From: Streptomyces sp. V3I8
GTDB lineage: Bacteria > Actinomycetota > Actinomycetes > Streptomycetales > Streptomycetaceae
Reading direction: 5' to 3'
Length of the DNA: 64,000 nt
NCBI RefSeq assembly: GCF_030817535.1
Contig: NZ_JAUSZL010000002.1
Location: forward strand, 4,836,001-4,900,000
Position numbers and translations under genes: made by a program
The notes under the pieces: model-generated
Told to the model about the DNA's origin: nothing
The model's input: only the letters and a program-made list of their open reading frames with translations
Database searches by the model: none
In this document: piece after piece, positions 1 through 8,909 of the stretch
Layout: each line of letters starts with the position of its first letter
Numbering within the stretch: position 1 is the first letter of the stretch

Positions 1-2
1 AG

Positions 3-1352
3 GCGGGCGTCCCCTTCTACTCGATCTCCGGTTCCGACTTCGTCGAGATGTTCGTCGGTGTCGGTGCCTCCCGGGTCCGTGACCTGTTCGAGCAGGCCAA
101 GGCGAACGCCCCGGCGATCGTCTTCGTCGACGAGATCGACGCGGTCGGCCGCCACCGCGGCGCCGGCCTCGGCGGCGGTCACGACGAGCGCGAGCAGACG
201 CTGAACCAGCTGCTCGTGGAGATGGACGGCTTCGACGTCAAGGGCGGCGTGATCCTCATCGCCGCGACGAACCGCCCGGACATCCTCGACCCGGCCCTCC
301 TGCGGCCCGGCCGCTTCGACCGCCAGATCGCGGTCGACCGCCCGGACATGCAGGGCCGTCTGGAGATCCTCAAGGTCCACCAGAAGGGCAAGCCGGTCGC
401 GCCGGACGTCGACCTGTCGGCCGTCGCCCGCCGCACGCCCGGCTTCACGGGCGCGGACCTGTCGAACGTGCTGAACGAGGCCGCGCTGCTCACCGCGCGC
501 AGCAACCTCAAGCTGATCGACAACAACATGCTCGACGAGGCGATCGACCGTGTGGTGGCGGGCCCGCAGAAGCGGACCCGGATCATGTCGGACAAGGAGA
601 AGAAGATCACCGCGTACCACGAGGGCGGACACGCCCTGGTCGCGGCGGCCTCACCGAACTCCGACCCGGTCCACAAGATCACGATCCTCTCCAGGGGCCG
701 TGCTCTCGGCTACACGATGGTCCTGCCGGACGAGGACAAGTACTCCACGACCCGCAATGAGATGCTCGACCAGCTGGCGTACATGCTGGGCGGGCGCGCG
801 GCCGAGGAGCTCGTCTTCCACGACCCGACCACGGGCGCGGCGAACGACATCGAGAAGGCCACCGCCACGGCCCGCGCGATGGTCACGCAGTACGGCATGA
901 CCGAGCGTCTCGGCGCCATCAAGTTCGGCGGCGACAACACCGAGCCCTTCCTGGGCCGGGAGATGTCGCACCCGCGCGACTACTCGGAAGAGGTCGCCGC
1001 GCTCGTCGACGAAGAGGTCAAGAAGCTCATCGAGAACGCGCACAACGAGGCCTGGGAGATCCTGGTCGAGAACCGCGACGTGCTCGACGCGCTGGTGCTG
1101 CAGCTGCTGGAGAAGGAGACGCTGAACAAGGAGCAGATCGCCGAGGTCTTCGCTCCCCTCGTCAAGCGTCCGGCCCGCCCCGCGTGGACCGGCTCCTCCC
1201 GCCGCACGCCGTCCACCCGCCCGCCGGTGCTCTCCCCCAGGGAGCTGTCGCGGACGAACGGGACGAGCCCCGCGATCACGGCCAAGGCCGGTGCCTCCAC
1301 GGAGGCGCCGCCGGTGACCGAGACGGCCCCCGAGGACCGTCCCGAGAGCTGA
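3..1352 (+). CDS. ftsH: FtsH ATP-dependent zinc metalloprotease, 3' part
   Basis: Membrane-anchored AAA+ protease that degrades damaged membrane and some soluble proteins. The window opens inside the AAA domain, so the transmembrane N-terminus and Walker A lie upstream. Visible in order: Walker B ([11 protein letters not shown]), the second region of homology (RPGRFDRQI), then the peptidase domain with the zinc motif HEGGH and the downstream acidic ligand region (DIEKATA). The C-terminus is a Pro/Thr/Ser-rich tail, as in other actinobacterial FtsH. It is followed by a strong hairpin and then by folE on the same strand, an order familiar from streptomycetes. The identification is certain; only the start is missing. 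Confidence 0.97.
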   Translation, partial: AGVPFYSISGSDFVEMFVGVGASRVRDLFEQAKANAPAIVFVDEIDAVGRHRGAGLGGGHDEREQTLNQLLVEMDGFDVKGGVILIAATNRPDILDPALLRPGRFDRQIAVDRPDMQGRLEILKVHQKGKPVAPDVDLSAVARRTPGFTGADLSNVLNEAALLTARSNLKLIDNNMLDEAIDRVVAGPQKRTRIMSDKEKKITAYHEGGHALVAAASPNSDPVHKITILSRGRALGYTMVLPDEDKYSTTRNEMLDQLAYMLGGRAAEELVFHDPTTGAANDIEKATATARAMVTQYGMTERLGAIKFGGDNTEPFLGREMSHPRDYSEEVAALVDEEVKKLIENAHNEAWEILVENRDVLDALVLQLLEKETLNKEQIAEVFAPLVKRPARPAWTGSSRRTPSTRPPVLSPRELSRTNGTSPAITAKAGASTEAPPVTETAPEDRPES

Positions 1353-1389
1353 CGGCCCGGCCGTCGGCGGCCTCACCAGGCCCGGAATG

Positions 1390-1431
1390 GATGCCGCGCC
1401 CCCCAGGTTCTAGCCTGGGGGGCGCGGCATC
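1390..1431 (+). terminator. Hairpin after ftsH
   Basis: Perfect 18-bp stem with a 6-nt loop (TTCTAG) in the ftsH–folE gap, without a T-tract, as is usual for streptomycete terminators. It should end or attenuate ftsH transcription before folE. Confidence 0.8.
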
Positions 1432-1495
1432 TTCGTATGCCCGGTCGTGAGACGCGTGGTCCACACGCGTGCGAGGCACAGAAACGAGGCACCAG

Positions 1496-2101
1496 ATGAT
1501 CGACCCCGTGAAGCTGGACGGCGAGGGCCGGATCGGCGAGTTCGACGAGAAGCGTGCCGAGAACGCCGTACGGGAACTGCTGATCGCGGTCGGTGAGGAC
1601 CCGGACCGGGAAGGGCTGCGGGAGACGCCGGGACGGGTGGCCCGGGCGTACCAGGAGATATTCGCGGGGCTGCGGCAGACGGCCCAGGACGTGCTGACGA
1701 CGACGTTCGACCTGGGGCACGACGAGATGGTGCTGGTGAAGGACATCGAGGTGTTCTCGACGTGCGAGCACCATCTGGTGCCGTTCCGGGGGGTTGCGCA
1801 CGTCGGCTACATCCCCAGCACGTCCGGGAAGATCACGGGCCTGTCCAAGCTGGCGCGGCTGGTGGACGTCTACGCGCGCCGGCCGCAGGTGCAGGAACGG
1901 ATGACCACGCAGGTGGCCGACTCGCTGATGGAGATCCTGGAGCCGCGGGGGGTGATCGTGGTGGTGGAGTGCGAGCACATGTGCATGTCGATGCGGGGGA
2001 TCCGTAAGCCGGGGGCCAAGACGATCACGTCCGCGGTGCGGGGGCAGTTGCGGGACGCGGCGACCCGTAACGAGGCCATGAGTCTGATCATGGCCCGCTG
2101 A
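1496..2101 (+). CDS. folE: GTP cyclohydrolase I
   Basis: Converts GTP to 7,8-dihydroneopterin triphosphate, the first step of folate synthesis; cytosolic, homodecameric in the family. The 201-residue product has the expected length. Zinc ligands are visible as Cys90 and His93 (CEHH) and Cys163 (EHMC), and the substrate region is CMSMRGI. The ATG at 1496 is preferred over an in-frame GTG at 1469 because the shorter protein matches the family N-terminus; the ribosome site is weak (CGAGGC). The other fol genes lie just downstream on the opposite strand, so folE is probably expressed separately from them. Confidence 0.96.
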   Translation: MIDPVKLDGEGRIGEFDEKRAENAVRELLIAVGEDPDREGLRETPGRVARAYQEIFAGLRQTAQDVLTTTFDLGHDEMVLVKDIEVFSTCEHHLVPFRGVAHVGYIPSTSGKITGLSKLARLVDVYARRPQVQERMTTQVADSLMEILEPRGVIVVVECEHMCMSMRGIRKPGAKTITSAVRGQLRDAATRNEAMSLIMAR

Positions 2102-2192
2102 CGGGTCCACCGCGGATCCGCTGCGGGTCCGCTGCGCGGTGCCGGGGGCGGGGACGGTGCGTTCGTGGGTGCGTGCGGCGCCGTCGTGGCTT

Positions 2193-2221
2193 GTCGCGCA
2201 GTTCCCCGCGCCCCTGAGGAG
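2193..2221 (+). repeat. Copy of the dispersed GCGCAGTTCCCCGCGCCCC element
   Basis: The 123-bp gap between the convergent folE and DUF3180 genes (2102–2224) holds one copy of a short element that recurs about a dozen times in intergenic DNA of this window. Its GCGC ends are self-complementary. No other feature is seen in the gap. Confidence 0.7.
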
Positions 2222-2224
2222 CGG

Positions 2225-2710
2225 CTAGGCCGCCGGGGCCGCTGTGCCCGGGGTGTCGTCGTCCTCCGGGAGTTTGCAGACCCGTTCCAGGAAGAAGGCG
2301 GCCGCTATGACGGCGATGCCCGCCAGGACCGAGAAGCCCGCGTAGACGGCCTGGTCGCGGCGGGCGGGGATGTCGAGGAACTCCAGGAGGAAGGCGCCCG
2401 CGCCGCCGTACATCCCGGCGACGAGCGCGGCCACCAGGGCGCTGGCCTGGCCGAAGACGACCGCGCGGGCCGCCATCAGCGGATCGACCGCCTTGGCGTC
2501 GGGGCGGCGCTCGCGCTGGGCCTTCAGCCGGGACCGCAGGGAGAGCGCGGTGGCCAGCAGGACCGCCGCGATCAGAGCCAGGACGACCGGGGCCGCCAGC
2601 GGGACCCGCGGGAGCGTGCCCAGCGAGTTCCACAGTCGGGCACCTGCCCAGGACAGCACCCCGGCCACGAGGAACACCGTGACCAGCGTCCTGATGCGCA
2701 GCTCTTTCAC
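2225..2710 (-). CDS. DUF3180 family membrane protein
   Basis: 161-residue integral membrane protein of unknown function, the last gene of the minus-strand fol cluster. Four hydrophobic segments are visible (about residues 8–24, 40–56, 85–105 and 124–142). The GTG start has an AGAGG site 9 nt upstream. DUF3180 genes routinely follow folK in actinobacteria, 63 bp away here, so a link to folate synthesis is suspected by context only. The Asp-rich cytosolic tail has no recognisable motif. Confidence 0.85.
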   Translation of the reverse strand: MKELRIRTLVTVFLVAGVLSWAGARLWNSLGTLPRVPLAAPVVLALIAAVLLATALSLRSRLKAQRERRPDAKAVDPLMAARAVVFGQASALVAALVAGMYGGAGAFLLEFLDIPARRDQAVYAGFSVLAGIAVIAAAFFLERVCKLPEDDDTPGTAAPAA

Positions 2711-2773
2711 TCAAGTCCTCTCGCGCTTGCGTGCCGTCGGGCGGCCGCCCTCCGTGCGTCCTGACCTTAACGA

Positions 2774-3382
2774 CTACTCGGGCAGCTGGAGTTCCAGGTC
2801 GGTCCGGGGCGCCACACCGTCACGGGGGACCCCGGCGAGCAGCCGTGCCACAGGGCCGTGGCCGGGCAGCTCGGCCCCGGGGTCCACGTCGTTCCAGGGC
2901 GCCAGGACGAAGGCACGTTCGTGGGCGCGCGGGTGGGGCAGGACCAGCTCCGGGTCGTTGCGGAGCACGTCCCCGTACGCCACGATGTCGACGTCGAGGG
3001 TGCGGGCGCCCCAGCGTTCGTCCCGTACCCGGTGGAAGGCCTCCTCGACCGCGTGGGCCCGCTCCAGGAGCGAGGCGGGCGGCAGGGTGGTCCTCAGGAC
3101 GATCACCGCGTTGAAGTAGGACGGCTGGCTGCCGGGTTCGACGCCCCACGGCTCCGTCTCGTACACCGGGGAGACCGCCTTGACGCGGACGCCGGGGGTG
3201 TCCTCCAGGGCGTCGACGGCACCCTGGAGGGTCTCCAGGCGGTTGCCGAGGTTCGAGCCCAGGGAGAGCACGGCGCGCTCGGGGTTCTGGAGGGTTGTGT
3301 CGGCGGCGTCCACCTGTTCGACCACGGAGGTGGGGACCGGCTGCACGGTCGGGTCGTTCCCGCTCCCGCCGAACGCGTTCAC
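2774..3382 (-). CDS. folK: 6-hydroxymethyl-dihydropterin pyrophosphokinase
   Basis: Transfers pyrophosphate from ATP to 6-hydroxymethyl-7,8-dihydropterin, giving the FolP substrate. About 202 residues, with a roughly 35-residue N-terminal extension before the catalytic core. Motifs: LGSNLGNR (about 41–48), ETEPWG (about 75–80) and the HPPK signature RWGARTLDVDIV (about 123–134). The GTG start overlaps the folB stop in a GTGA arrangement, so translation is coupled. The open frame extends upstream through folB, but that part is a shadow. Confidence 0.95.
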   Translation of the reverse strand: MNAFGGSGNDPTVQPVPTSVVEQVDAADTTLQNPERAVLSLGSNLGNRLETLQGAVDALEDTPGVRVKAVSPVYETEPWGVEPGSQPSYFNAVIVLRTTLPPASLLERAHAVEEAFHRVRDERWGARTLDVDIVAYGDVLRNDPELVLPHPRAHERAFVLAPWNDVDPGAELPGHGPVARLLAGVPRDGVAPRTDLELQLPE

Positions 3383-3738
3383 GCCCGGCTCCGGACGATG
3401 GTGACGGTCACGTCGTCGAAGGGGACCGTGATCGGGGCGTCCGGTTTGTGGACGCACACCTCGACCTCCTGGACCGCCTCGTGCTTCAGGCACGTCCGGG
3501 CGATGCGCTCGGCGAGGGTCTCGATGAGGTTCACCGGTCCGCCCTCGACGTCGGCCACGACCTCCTCCGCCAGGACGCCGTAGTGCACGGTCTTCGTGAG
3601 GTCGTCGTCGGCCGCCGCGGGTCGCGTGTCCAGGCCGAGCGTGAGGTCCACGATGAAGGTCTGGCCCTCCTCGCGTTCCTTGGGGAAGACACCGTGATGA
3701 CCACGGGCCTTGAGGCCGCGCAGCGCGACACGATCCAC
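3379..3738 (-). CDS. folB: Dihydroneopterin aldolase
   Basis: Converts dihydroneopterin to 6-hydroxymethyl-dihydropterin. 119 residues, typical length, with the conserved N-terminal stretch GHHGVFPKEREEGQ and the ETLAERIA segment. A GTG at 3747 is also in frame, but the GTG at 3738 has AGGAG eight bases upstream and gives the family-like start MDRVALRG. It lies between the NTF2-like gene and folK and overlaps folK by 4 bp. Confidence 0.94.
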   Translation of the reverse strand: MDRVALRGLKARGHHGVFPKEREEGQTFIVDLTLGLDTRPAAADDDLTKTVHYGVLAEEVVADVEGGPVNLIETLAERIARTCLKHEAVQEVEVCVHKPDAPITVPFDDVTVTIVRSRA

Positions 3739-3757
3739 GCGAATCACTCCTGCAGTT

Positions 3758-3799
3758 GTCGGTCGTCGGTCGTCGGTCGTCGGTCATCGGGCGTCGGTC
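3758..3799 (+). repeat. 7-bp tandem repeat (GTCGGTC)
   Basis: Six near-perfect copies of GTCGGTC in the 137-bp gap (3739–3875) between the NTF2-like gene and folB. One copy is degenerate (ATCGGGC). Probably a slippage-type microsatellite; no gene is seen in the gap. Confidence 0.75.
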
Positions 3800-3875
3800 G
3801 GGCCGGACTTCGTGACCGGCGCCACGATCACCAACGTACTACGGCGGGGATCATCCTCCCGGGGGCGGCGGTGCC

Positions 3876-4379
3876 TCAGGAGGACGGGTCGTCCGGCTCG
3901 TCGTCGTCCGTCTCGGCCAGGACGGGGGAGGCGTGGTGCGACCAGAGTTTCCAGCCGGCCGGGGTGCGGCGGAACACGTTCGTGGCGACGACGAGCTGGC
4001 CCACCAGCGGCCCGAGTTCGTCGCTGTCCTCGGGCGGGGGGCCGCCGCTGAGGATGTTCTCCGTGCAGGTCACCAGGGCGGTGTCGCCGGTGACCGACAC
4101 GTGCACGTCGGTCAGGAAGAACTGGATGTACTCGGTGTTGGCCATGATCAGCGCGTACGAGCGCAGGACCTCGCCGCGGCCGTTGAGGACCGGCCAGCCG
4201 GGGTGGACGCAGGAGATCTCGCCCGCCTGCGCCGGGTCGTGGTACTCCTCGTCCCGGCCGAGGTCGGAGGGGGTCAGCCAGAGCGCGGACAGCTCCTCGA
4301 AGCCGCCCTGCTCCAGCGCCTCGTAGAAGGCGGTGTTGGCGAGCTCGACCTGCTCGACGTCCGTGTGCGGGGCGCTCAC
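3876..4379 (-). CDS. NTF2/SnoaL-like fold protein
   Basis: 167-residue protein of the NTF2-like cone fold, read from a Trp- and Phe-rich alternating pattern (FYEALEQGGFEEL, HPGWPVLNG, ENILSGG, WKLWSHHASP). The family includes small-molecule isomerases and non-enzymatic binding proteins; the substrate is unknown. The GTG start overlaps the folP stop in a GTGA junction, so it is translationally coupled to folP and lies between folP and folB. This placement suggests a pteridine-related role, but that is inference. The C-terminus is an acidic tail. Confidence 0.85.
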   Translation of the reverse strand: MSAPHTDVEQVELANTAFYEALEQGGFEELSALWLTPSDLGRDEEYHDPAQAGEISCVHPGWPVLNGRGEVLRSYALIMANTEYIQFFLTDVHVSVTGDTALVTCTENILSGGPPPEDSDELGPLVGQLVVATNVFRRTPAGWKLWSHHASPVLAETDDDEPDDPSS

Positions 4380-5272
4380 CGGGCTCCCTCTGAGATCCCC
4401 GGCCCCTGCGGGACGCGGGCGCCCTCCACGGCCCGGGCGACCCGGACGGCGTCGGCGGTGGCCCGTACCTCGTGGACGCGGACGGCCCACGCGCCCTGGT
4501 GGGCGGCGAGCGCGGAGACCGCGGCGGTGGCGGCGTCCCGTTCCCGGGCGGGCGGCGGGGCGCCTTCCGGGCCGGCCAGCACCCGGCCGAGGAACCGCTT
4601 GCGGGACGCGGCCACCAGCAGCGGGTGGCCGATCTCCCGCAGCCGGTCGAGGTGGGCGAGCAGGACGAGGTCGTGCGCGGCCTCCTTGGAGAAGCCGAGG
4701 CCCGGGTCGACGACGATCCGGTCGGGGGCGACGCCACCCGCCAGAACGGCCTCCACGCGCGCGTGGAGCTCGTCGACGACTTCGGAGACGACGTCCTCGT
4801 ACGAGCCCCGCACGGTGCTGCCCTGCAGGAAGCCGCGCCAGTGCATGACCACGAAGGGGGCGCCCGCGGCGGCGACGGCCGGGATCATCGCCGGGTCGGC
4901 GAGGCCGCCGCTGACATCGTTCACGAGGACGGCGCCCCCGGCGAGCGAGCGCTCGGCGACGGATGCGCGCATCGTGTCCACGGAGACCACGACACCCTCG
5001 GAGACGAGGCCCCGGACGACGGGTATGACGCGCTTGAGCTCCTCCGCCTCGTCGACGCGGGCGGCGCCGGGGCGGGTGGACTCGCCTCCCACGTCGACCA
5101 GGTCCGCACCCTGCGCGACCAGGTCGAGACCGTGCTTGACGGCGGCGGTCGTGTCGAAGAAGTGGCCGCCGTCCGAGAAGGAATCGGGGGTCACGTTCAC
5201 GACGCCCATGACCGCGCAGCGGTCCCAGGCCGGGAGTCCTGACACTTGGCCTCGCCCGCTCTTCTTGCTCAT
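4376..5272 (-). CDS. folP: Dihydropteroate synthase
   Basis: Condenses 6-hydroxymethyl-dihydropterin pyrophosphate with p-aminobenzoate; the sulfonamide target. 298 residues, TIM barrel. Signatures: GVVNVTPDSFSDGG (about 23–36), the pABA/sulfonamide loop GGESTRPGA (about 62–70), VSVDT, NDVSGG, DPGLGFSK and SRKRFLG. ATG at 5272 is chosen because a TAGGCT -10 box ends seven bases upstream, giving a leaderless start; the longer open frame upstream is not convincing. First gene of the minus-strand fol operon. Confidence 0.96.
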   Translation of the reverse strand: MSKKSGRGQVSGLPAWDRCAVMGVVNVTPDSFSDGGHFFDTTAAVKHGLDLVAQGADLVDVGGESTRPGAARVDEAEELKRVIPVVRGLVSEGVVVSVDTMRASVAERSLAGGAVLVNDVSGGLADPAMIPAVAAAGAPFVVMHWRGFLQGSTVRGSYEDVVSEVVDELHARVEAVLAGGVAPDRIVVDPGLGFSKEAAHDLVLLAHLDRLREIGHPLLVAASRKRFLGRVLAGPEGAPPPARERDAATAAVSALAAHQGAWAVRVHEVRATADAVRVARAVEGARVPQGPGISEGAR

Positions 5273-5279
5273 ACCGTCC

Positions 5280-5285
5280 AGCCTA
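5280..5285 (-). promoter_or_regulatory. -10 box of leaderless folP promoter
   Basis: TAGGCT followed by seven bases and the folP ATG; no Shine–Dalgarno sequence is present. Transcription should start at or next to the A of the ATG. Confidence 0.5.
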
Positions 5286-5336
5286 GGCCCAAGGGGGTGA
5301 GGTGCCGGGCGGACCCGTGCGCGTACGCCGTACCGC

Positions 5337-7280
5337 TCAGGCCGCTCGTACGTCGCGTTCCGGTACCGCGTGGGCGCAGGGGCGGGCCGGCCCCGGGCGG
5401 CGCAGGGCATGCGGGAGGACGCGGGGCAGGGCGAGCCTCAGGAAGCCCTCGGCCTGCAGGGCGGCGAGCCCGATGCGCGGGAGGTCCCGGGAGGTGCGGT
5501 AGACGACGAAACGGGGCTCCCAGCCGGGACGGAACTTCGCGTTGAACCGGTAGAGCGACTCGATCTGGAACCAGCGCGAGAGGAACACCAGCAGACCGCG
5601 CCAGACCCGCAGGACCGGGCCCGCGCCGATCTTCTCGCCGCGTGCCAGCGCCGCGCGGAACATCGCGAAGTTCAGCGACACACGCGTGATGCCCAGGCGG
5701 GGAGCGGCCTGGAGGGCGGCCACGATGAGGAGTTCGTTCATGCCGGGGTCCGCCGAGCGGTCGCGGCGCATGAGGTCCAGGGAGACCCCGTCCGTGCCCC
5801 AGGGCACGAAGTGGAGTACGGCCTTCAGATCGCCGTACGGGCCCGGCACGCCGTCCGTCCCATGGGCCGTCGCGAGGAGGCAGTCGCCGTCCGCCGGGTC
5901 GCCGATGCGGCCGAGTGCCATGGAGAAGCCGCGCTCGGTGTCCGTGCCGCGCCAGTCCTCGGCCGCCCTGCGGATCCGGTCGAGCTCGCCCTCGCCGAGA
6001 TCACGGATGCGCCGTACCCGGGTCTCGTAACCGGCCCGCTCGATGCGCTTCACCATCTGGCGCACGTTGCGCATCGTGCGCCCGGCCAGGGAGAAATCCG
6101 CGACCTCCACCACCGCCTCGTCGCCGAGTTCGAGGGCGTCGAGGCCGGTCTCGCGGGTCCACACCTCGCCGCCCGTCTCGGAGCAGCCCATGACGGCGGG
6201 CGTCCAGGAGTGTGCGACGGCCTCGTCCATGAAGCGCTCGATCGCGCCCGGCCAGGCCTCGACGTCGCCGATCGGGTCGCCGCTGGCGAGCATCACGCCG
6301 GAGACGACGCGGTAGGTCACGGCCGCCTTGCCGCTCGGTGAGAAGACGACGGCCTTGTCGCGGCGGAGTGCGAAGTGGCCGAGCGAGTCGCGGCCGCCGT
6401 GCTTGTCCAGGAGGGCGCGCAGCCGGGTCTCGTCGTCCTCGGTGAGGCGCGCCGCCGGGTGCTCGGGGCGGAAGGCCAGGTAGATCGTGGTCACGGCGGT
6501 CAGCAGGCCGAGCGCGCCGAGCGAGAAGGCCACCGTCCAGGACGTGGTGCCGGTGTAGTGGAGGGGGCCTTCGAGGCCGAACAGCCCGTACAGCACGTGC
6601 TCGATGCGGTCCGCGAGGCTCGGGTCGCCGACCATGCGGTGCGGATGCGCGCTGACGACGACCAGACCGAGGGCGAGTGAACCGGCGCCCATCAGCACGA
6701 AGTTGGCGAGCGCACGCCAGCGGCTGCGCGGGTCGGGCAGCGCCGTGAACTCGTCCCGGTGGCGCAGCAGCGGGGCCAGCAGCGCGAGCGAGACGAGGAC
6801 GCCGACGAGCGAGTGCCGGTACGTGAACTGGGCGAGCGCGCCCGCCGGGAGCAGTACCACGGCGGCCCGCCACGCCCGGCGCTTGCGCCGGCGCAGTCCG
6901 TGGGCCAGGAGCAGCAGCAGGACACCCGCGCTGAGCGACAGGGCGGCGGCGAACGGGCCGAGCGCGCCCGGCAGCACCTCCGCGAGCGTGTGCATCCGGC
7001 TGTGCCGGAAGCGCGGGAAGACGCCCGCGGCGACGTCCAGGACCCCCACGAGCGTGCAGGCCCTGGCGACCCAGGCGGGCACGGCCTCGGGACGCGGGCC
7101 GTGCAGTACGGGCCGCGGGCCGCGGAGTACGGAGCGCGGGCCGTGCCGTACGGAGCGCGAGTCGTGGAGCACGGACGACGGACCGTGGGATGCAGCCCGC
7201 GGACCGTGGAGTACGGCTCGCGTCCGGCGCGTGCGCTCCGGAACCCCACCGGACTTTTCCCCATCTATCCTGACAGACAT
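5337..7280 (-). CDS. MprF/LPG-synthase-type aminoacyl-phosphatidylglycerol synthase
   Basis: About 647 residues. Family enzymes transfer an amino acid from aminoacyl-tRNA to phosphatidylglycerol, lowering membrane negative charge. The N-terminal half has about six hydrophobic segments; the C-terminal half is the DUF2156/LPG_synthase_C double-GNAT-like domain (FSPSGKAAVTYRVVSG, VMGCSETGGEVW, NVRQMVKRIERAGYE, SLNFAMFRAAL, SLYRFNAKFRPGWEPR). No fused lysyl-tRNA synthetase domain, unlike mycobacterial LysX, so the amino acid (Lys, Ala or other) cannot be told. ATG at 7280 (MSVRIDGEK) is chosen; the longer frame crosses the divergent promoter region. The N-terminal tail carries a 7-residue repeat. 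Divergent from a putative partner hydrolase. Confidence 0.88.
   Translation of the reverse strand: MSVRIDGEKSGGVPERTRRTRAVLHGPRAASHGPSSVLHDSRSVRHGPRSVLRGPRPVLHGPRPEAVPAWVARACTLVGVLDVAAGVFPRFRHSRMHTLAEVLPGALGPFAAALSLSAGVLLLLLAHGLRRRKRRAWRAAVVLLPAGALAQFTYRHSLVGVLVSLALLAPLLRHRDEFTALPDPRSRWRALANFVLMGAGSLALGLVVVSAHPHRMVGDPSLADRIEHVLYGLFGLEGPLHYTGTTSWTVAFSLGALGLLTAVTTIYLAFRPEHPAARLTEDDETRLRALLDKHGGRDSLGHFALRRDKAVVFSPSGKAAVTYRVVSGVMLASGDPIGDVEAWPGAIERFMDEAVAHSWTPAVMGCSETGGEVWTRETGLDALELGDEAVVEVADFSLAGRTMRNVRQMVKRIERAGYETRVRRIRDLGEGELDRIRRAAEDWRGTDTERGFSMALGRIGDPADGDCLLATAHGTDGVPGPYGDLKAVLHFVPWGTDGVSLDLMRRDRSADPGMNELLIVAALQAAPRLGITRVSLNFAMFRAALARGEKIGAGPVLRVWRGLLVFLSRWFQIESLYRFNAKFRPGWEPRFVVYRTSRDLPRIGLAALQAEGFLRLALPRVLPHALRRPGPARPCAHAVPERDVRAA
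7095..7220 (-). repeat. 21-bp in-frame repeat encoding RxVLHGP heptapeptides
   Basis: Six tandem copies of a 21-bp unit encode heptads of the type R-x-V-L-H-G-P at residues 21–62 of the MprF-like protein, just before its first membrane segment. Variants include RAASHGP, SSVLHDS and RSVLRGP. Confidence 0.8.
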
Positions 7281-7419
7281 CGCATCCCATGGTTCTGCGA
7301 GAGACCTTGAATCCGGTGCCAATCCGGCATCCGGCGACATTGCGCCCTCTAGGACGGTGTCCTGGGGGGCCAGGTTCACTCCCTTCGGGAAAGCCACTCC
7401 AAAGGACGAGGAAAGACCT

Positions 7420-8616
7420 GTGCAAGGCACCGTGAAGGCGGCGGTGCCGGCGCCACCGGTCGGAAAGCGCAGGCGGGAACAGCCCATGGGTCTCACGAGT
7501 GACAAGGTGCTGGCACTGGTGGTCCTCTCCGCCGTGCTGCTGTTCGTCGGCACGGTGTGGTTCTGGCCGCGTCTCGCGCGCCGCGGCCGGTGGATCGTGG
7601 TGGGACGGATCGTCCTGCTGACGGCCACTCAGGCCGCCGTCCTGGCCTCGGTCGGCCTGGGCGCCAACCAGGCCTTCGGGTTCTACGCGAGCTGGGCCGA
7701 CCTGTTTGGCCAGGAGTCCGGACAGGGTGTCGTCGTCGACCACGACACCGGTGCCGCGGGCGCGGCCGGGTCGCTCGAGGTGGTCGGCACCCGGCGGGTC
7801 AACGTGTCGGGCGGGGCGCGGCCGCAGATCGGCGGCCGGCTCCAGAAGGTCCGGGTGGTGGGCCGCCGGACGCACATCGCGAGCCCCGCGTACGTCTATC
7901 TGCCGCCGGAGTACTTCCAGCCGCGGTACCGCACCCGTACGTTCCCGGCCGCCGTCGTGCTCACCGGCTATCCGGGGACGGCGGAGGCGCTCGTCAAGGG
8001 CCTGCACTATCCGCAGACCGCCCACGCGCTGGTCAAGGACGGCAGGATGCGGCCGATGATCCTGGTCATGATGCGGCCGACCGTGGCGCCGCCGCGCGAC
8101 ACCGAGTGCGTGGACGTGCCCGGCGGCCCGCGGACCGAGTCCTTCTTCGCCGAGGACCTCCCCGAGGCCGTGTCGCAGTACTACAGGGTGGCCGAGGGAG
8201 CCAGGAGCTGGGGCGTCGTCGGCGACTCGACGGGGGGTTACTGCGCGCTGAAGCTCGCGATCCACCACCCGAGGACGTACGCCGCCGGGGCGGGCCTCTC
8301 CCCGTACTACCGGCCGCCGGACGACGCCACGACGGGCGATCTCTTCCACGGGGACGAGGAACTGCGCGACGACGCCGACCTGTTCCGGTACCTCGGGCAC
8401 CGGCCCGCGCCCGACACCTCACTGCTCGTCAGCAGCAGCCGGCACGGCGAGCACAACTACCGGGAGACGCTGCGGTTCGTCGACCTGGTCGCGGCGAAGG
8501 AGCCGACCCGGATCTCGTCGATCATCCTCGACAGCGGCGGGCACAACTTCAACACCTGGCGGCGGGAGATCCCGGCGACCCTGGAGTGGCTCGGCGGGCG
8601 GCTGAGTGATCGTTGA
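7420..8616 (+). CDS. Membrane-anchored alpha/beta-hydrolase (esterase D / Ag85-like)
   Basis: About 398 residues. Two hydrophobic helices (about 29–49 and 60–80) anchor a putative extracytoplasmic PF00756-type esterase domain. Catalytic features: nucleophile elbow VVGDSTGGY and the C-terminal His in SGGHNFNTW; a LSPYYRPPDD segment lies between. A GTG at 7420 with GAGGAAAG upstream is preferred; an ATG at 7486 (MGLTSDKV) is an alternative with a weaker site. It diverges from the aminoacyl-PG synthase across 139 bp. Hydrolases next to such synthases cleave aminoacyl-PG in Pseudomonas and Enterococcus, so a similar role is inferred here, not shown. Confidence 0.85.
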   Translation: MQGTVKAAVPAPPVGKRRREQPMGLTSDKVLALVVLSAVLLFVGTVWFWPRLARRGRWIVVGRIVLLTATQAAVLASVGLGANQAFGFYASWADLFGQESGQGVVVDHDTGAAGAAGSLEVVGTRRVNVSGGARPQIGGRLQKVRVVGRRTHIASPAYVYLPPEYFQPRYRTRTFPAAVVLTGYPGTAEALVKGLHYPQTAHALVKDGRMRPMILVMMRPTVAPPRDTECVDVPGGPRTESFFAEDLPEAVSQYYRVAEGARSWGVVGDSTGGYCALKLAIHHPRTYAAGAGLSPYYRPPDDATTGDLFHGDEELRDDADLFRYLGHRPAPDTSLLVSSSRHGEHNYRETLRFVDLVAAKEPTRISSIILDSGGHNFNTWRREIPATLEWLGGRLSDR

Positions 8617-8896
8617 ACCGGCGGCGGACAAGGGCGCCGCCGACGTCGTTCGCGAATACGGGGCGGGGCCGCGGAATTCCCCTCGGGCCCGCGTCCCCTT
8701 TTCGATCTCCGAATGCGAAACCCCGGCTCCGGTGAAACGGCACGACGGTGGTGACACGGGTGCGCGTGCCGGTACCGGACCGAGGCGCTGGGCCGGAAGT
8801 GGCCCGTGCGGAGATTTTCGGGTGAAGGGACGGTGGGAAGGTTTCGGTGTGGCTGCGTTTTTGTCTCGCGGGGCACCATCATTCGCCTACGCGCGG

Positions 8897-8902
8897 TAAG
8901 TT
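8897..8902 (+). promoter_or_regulatory. -10 box of leaderless promoter
   Basis: TAAGTT, seven bases before the ATG at 8910. No ribosome-binding site is visible. Confidence 0.45.
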
Positions 8903-8909
8903 TCTGGCC

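Noticed and set aside
5337..7628. Longer start (7628) for the MprF-like protein
   Set aside because: The added ~116 residues are antisense to the hydrolase N-terminus and the promoter region and have no membrane or domain pattern.
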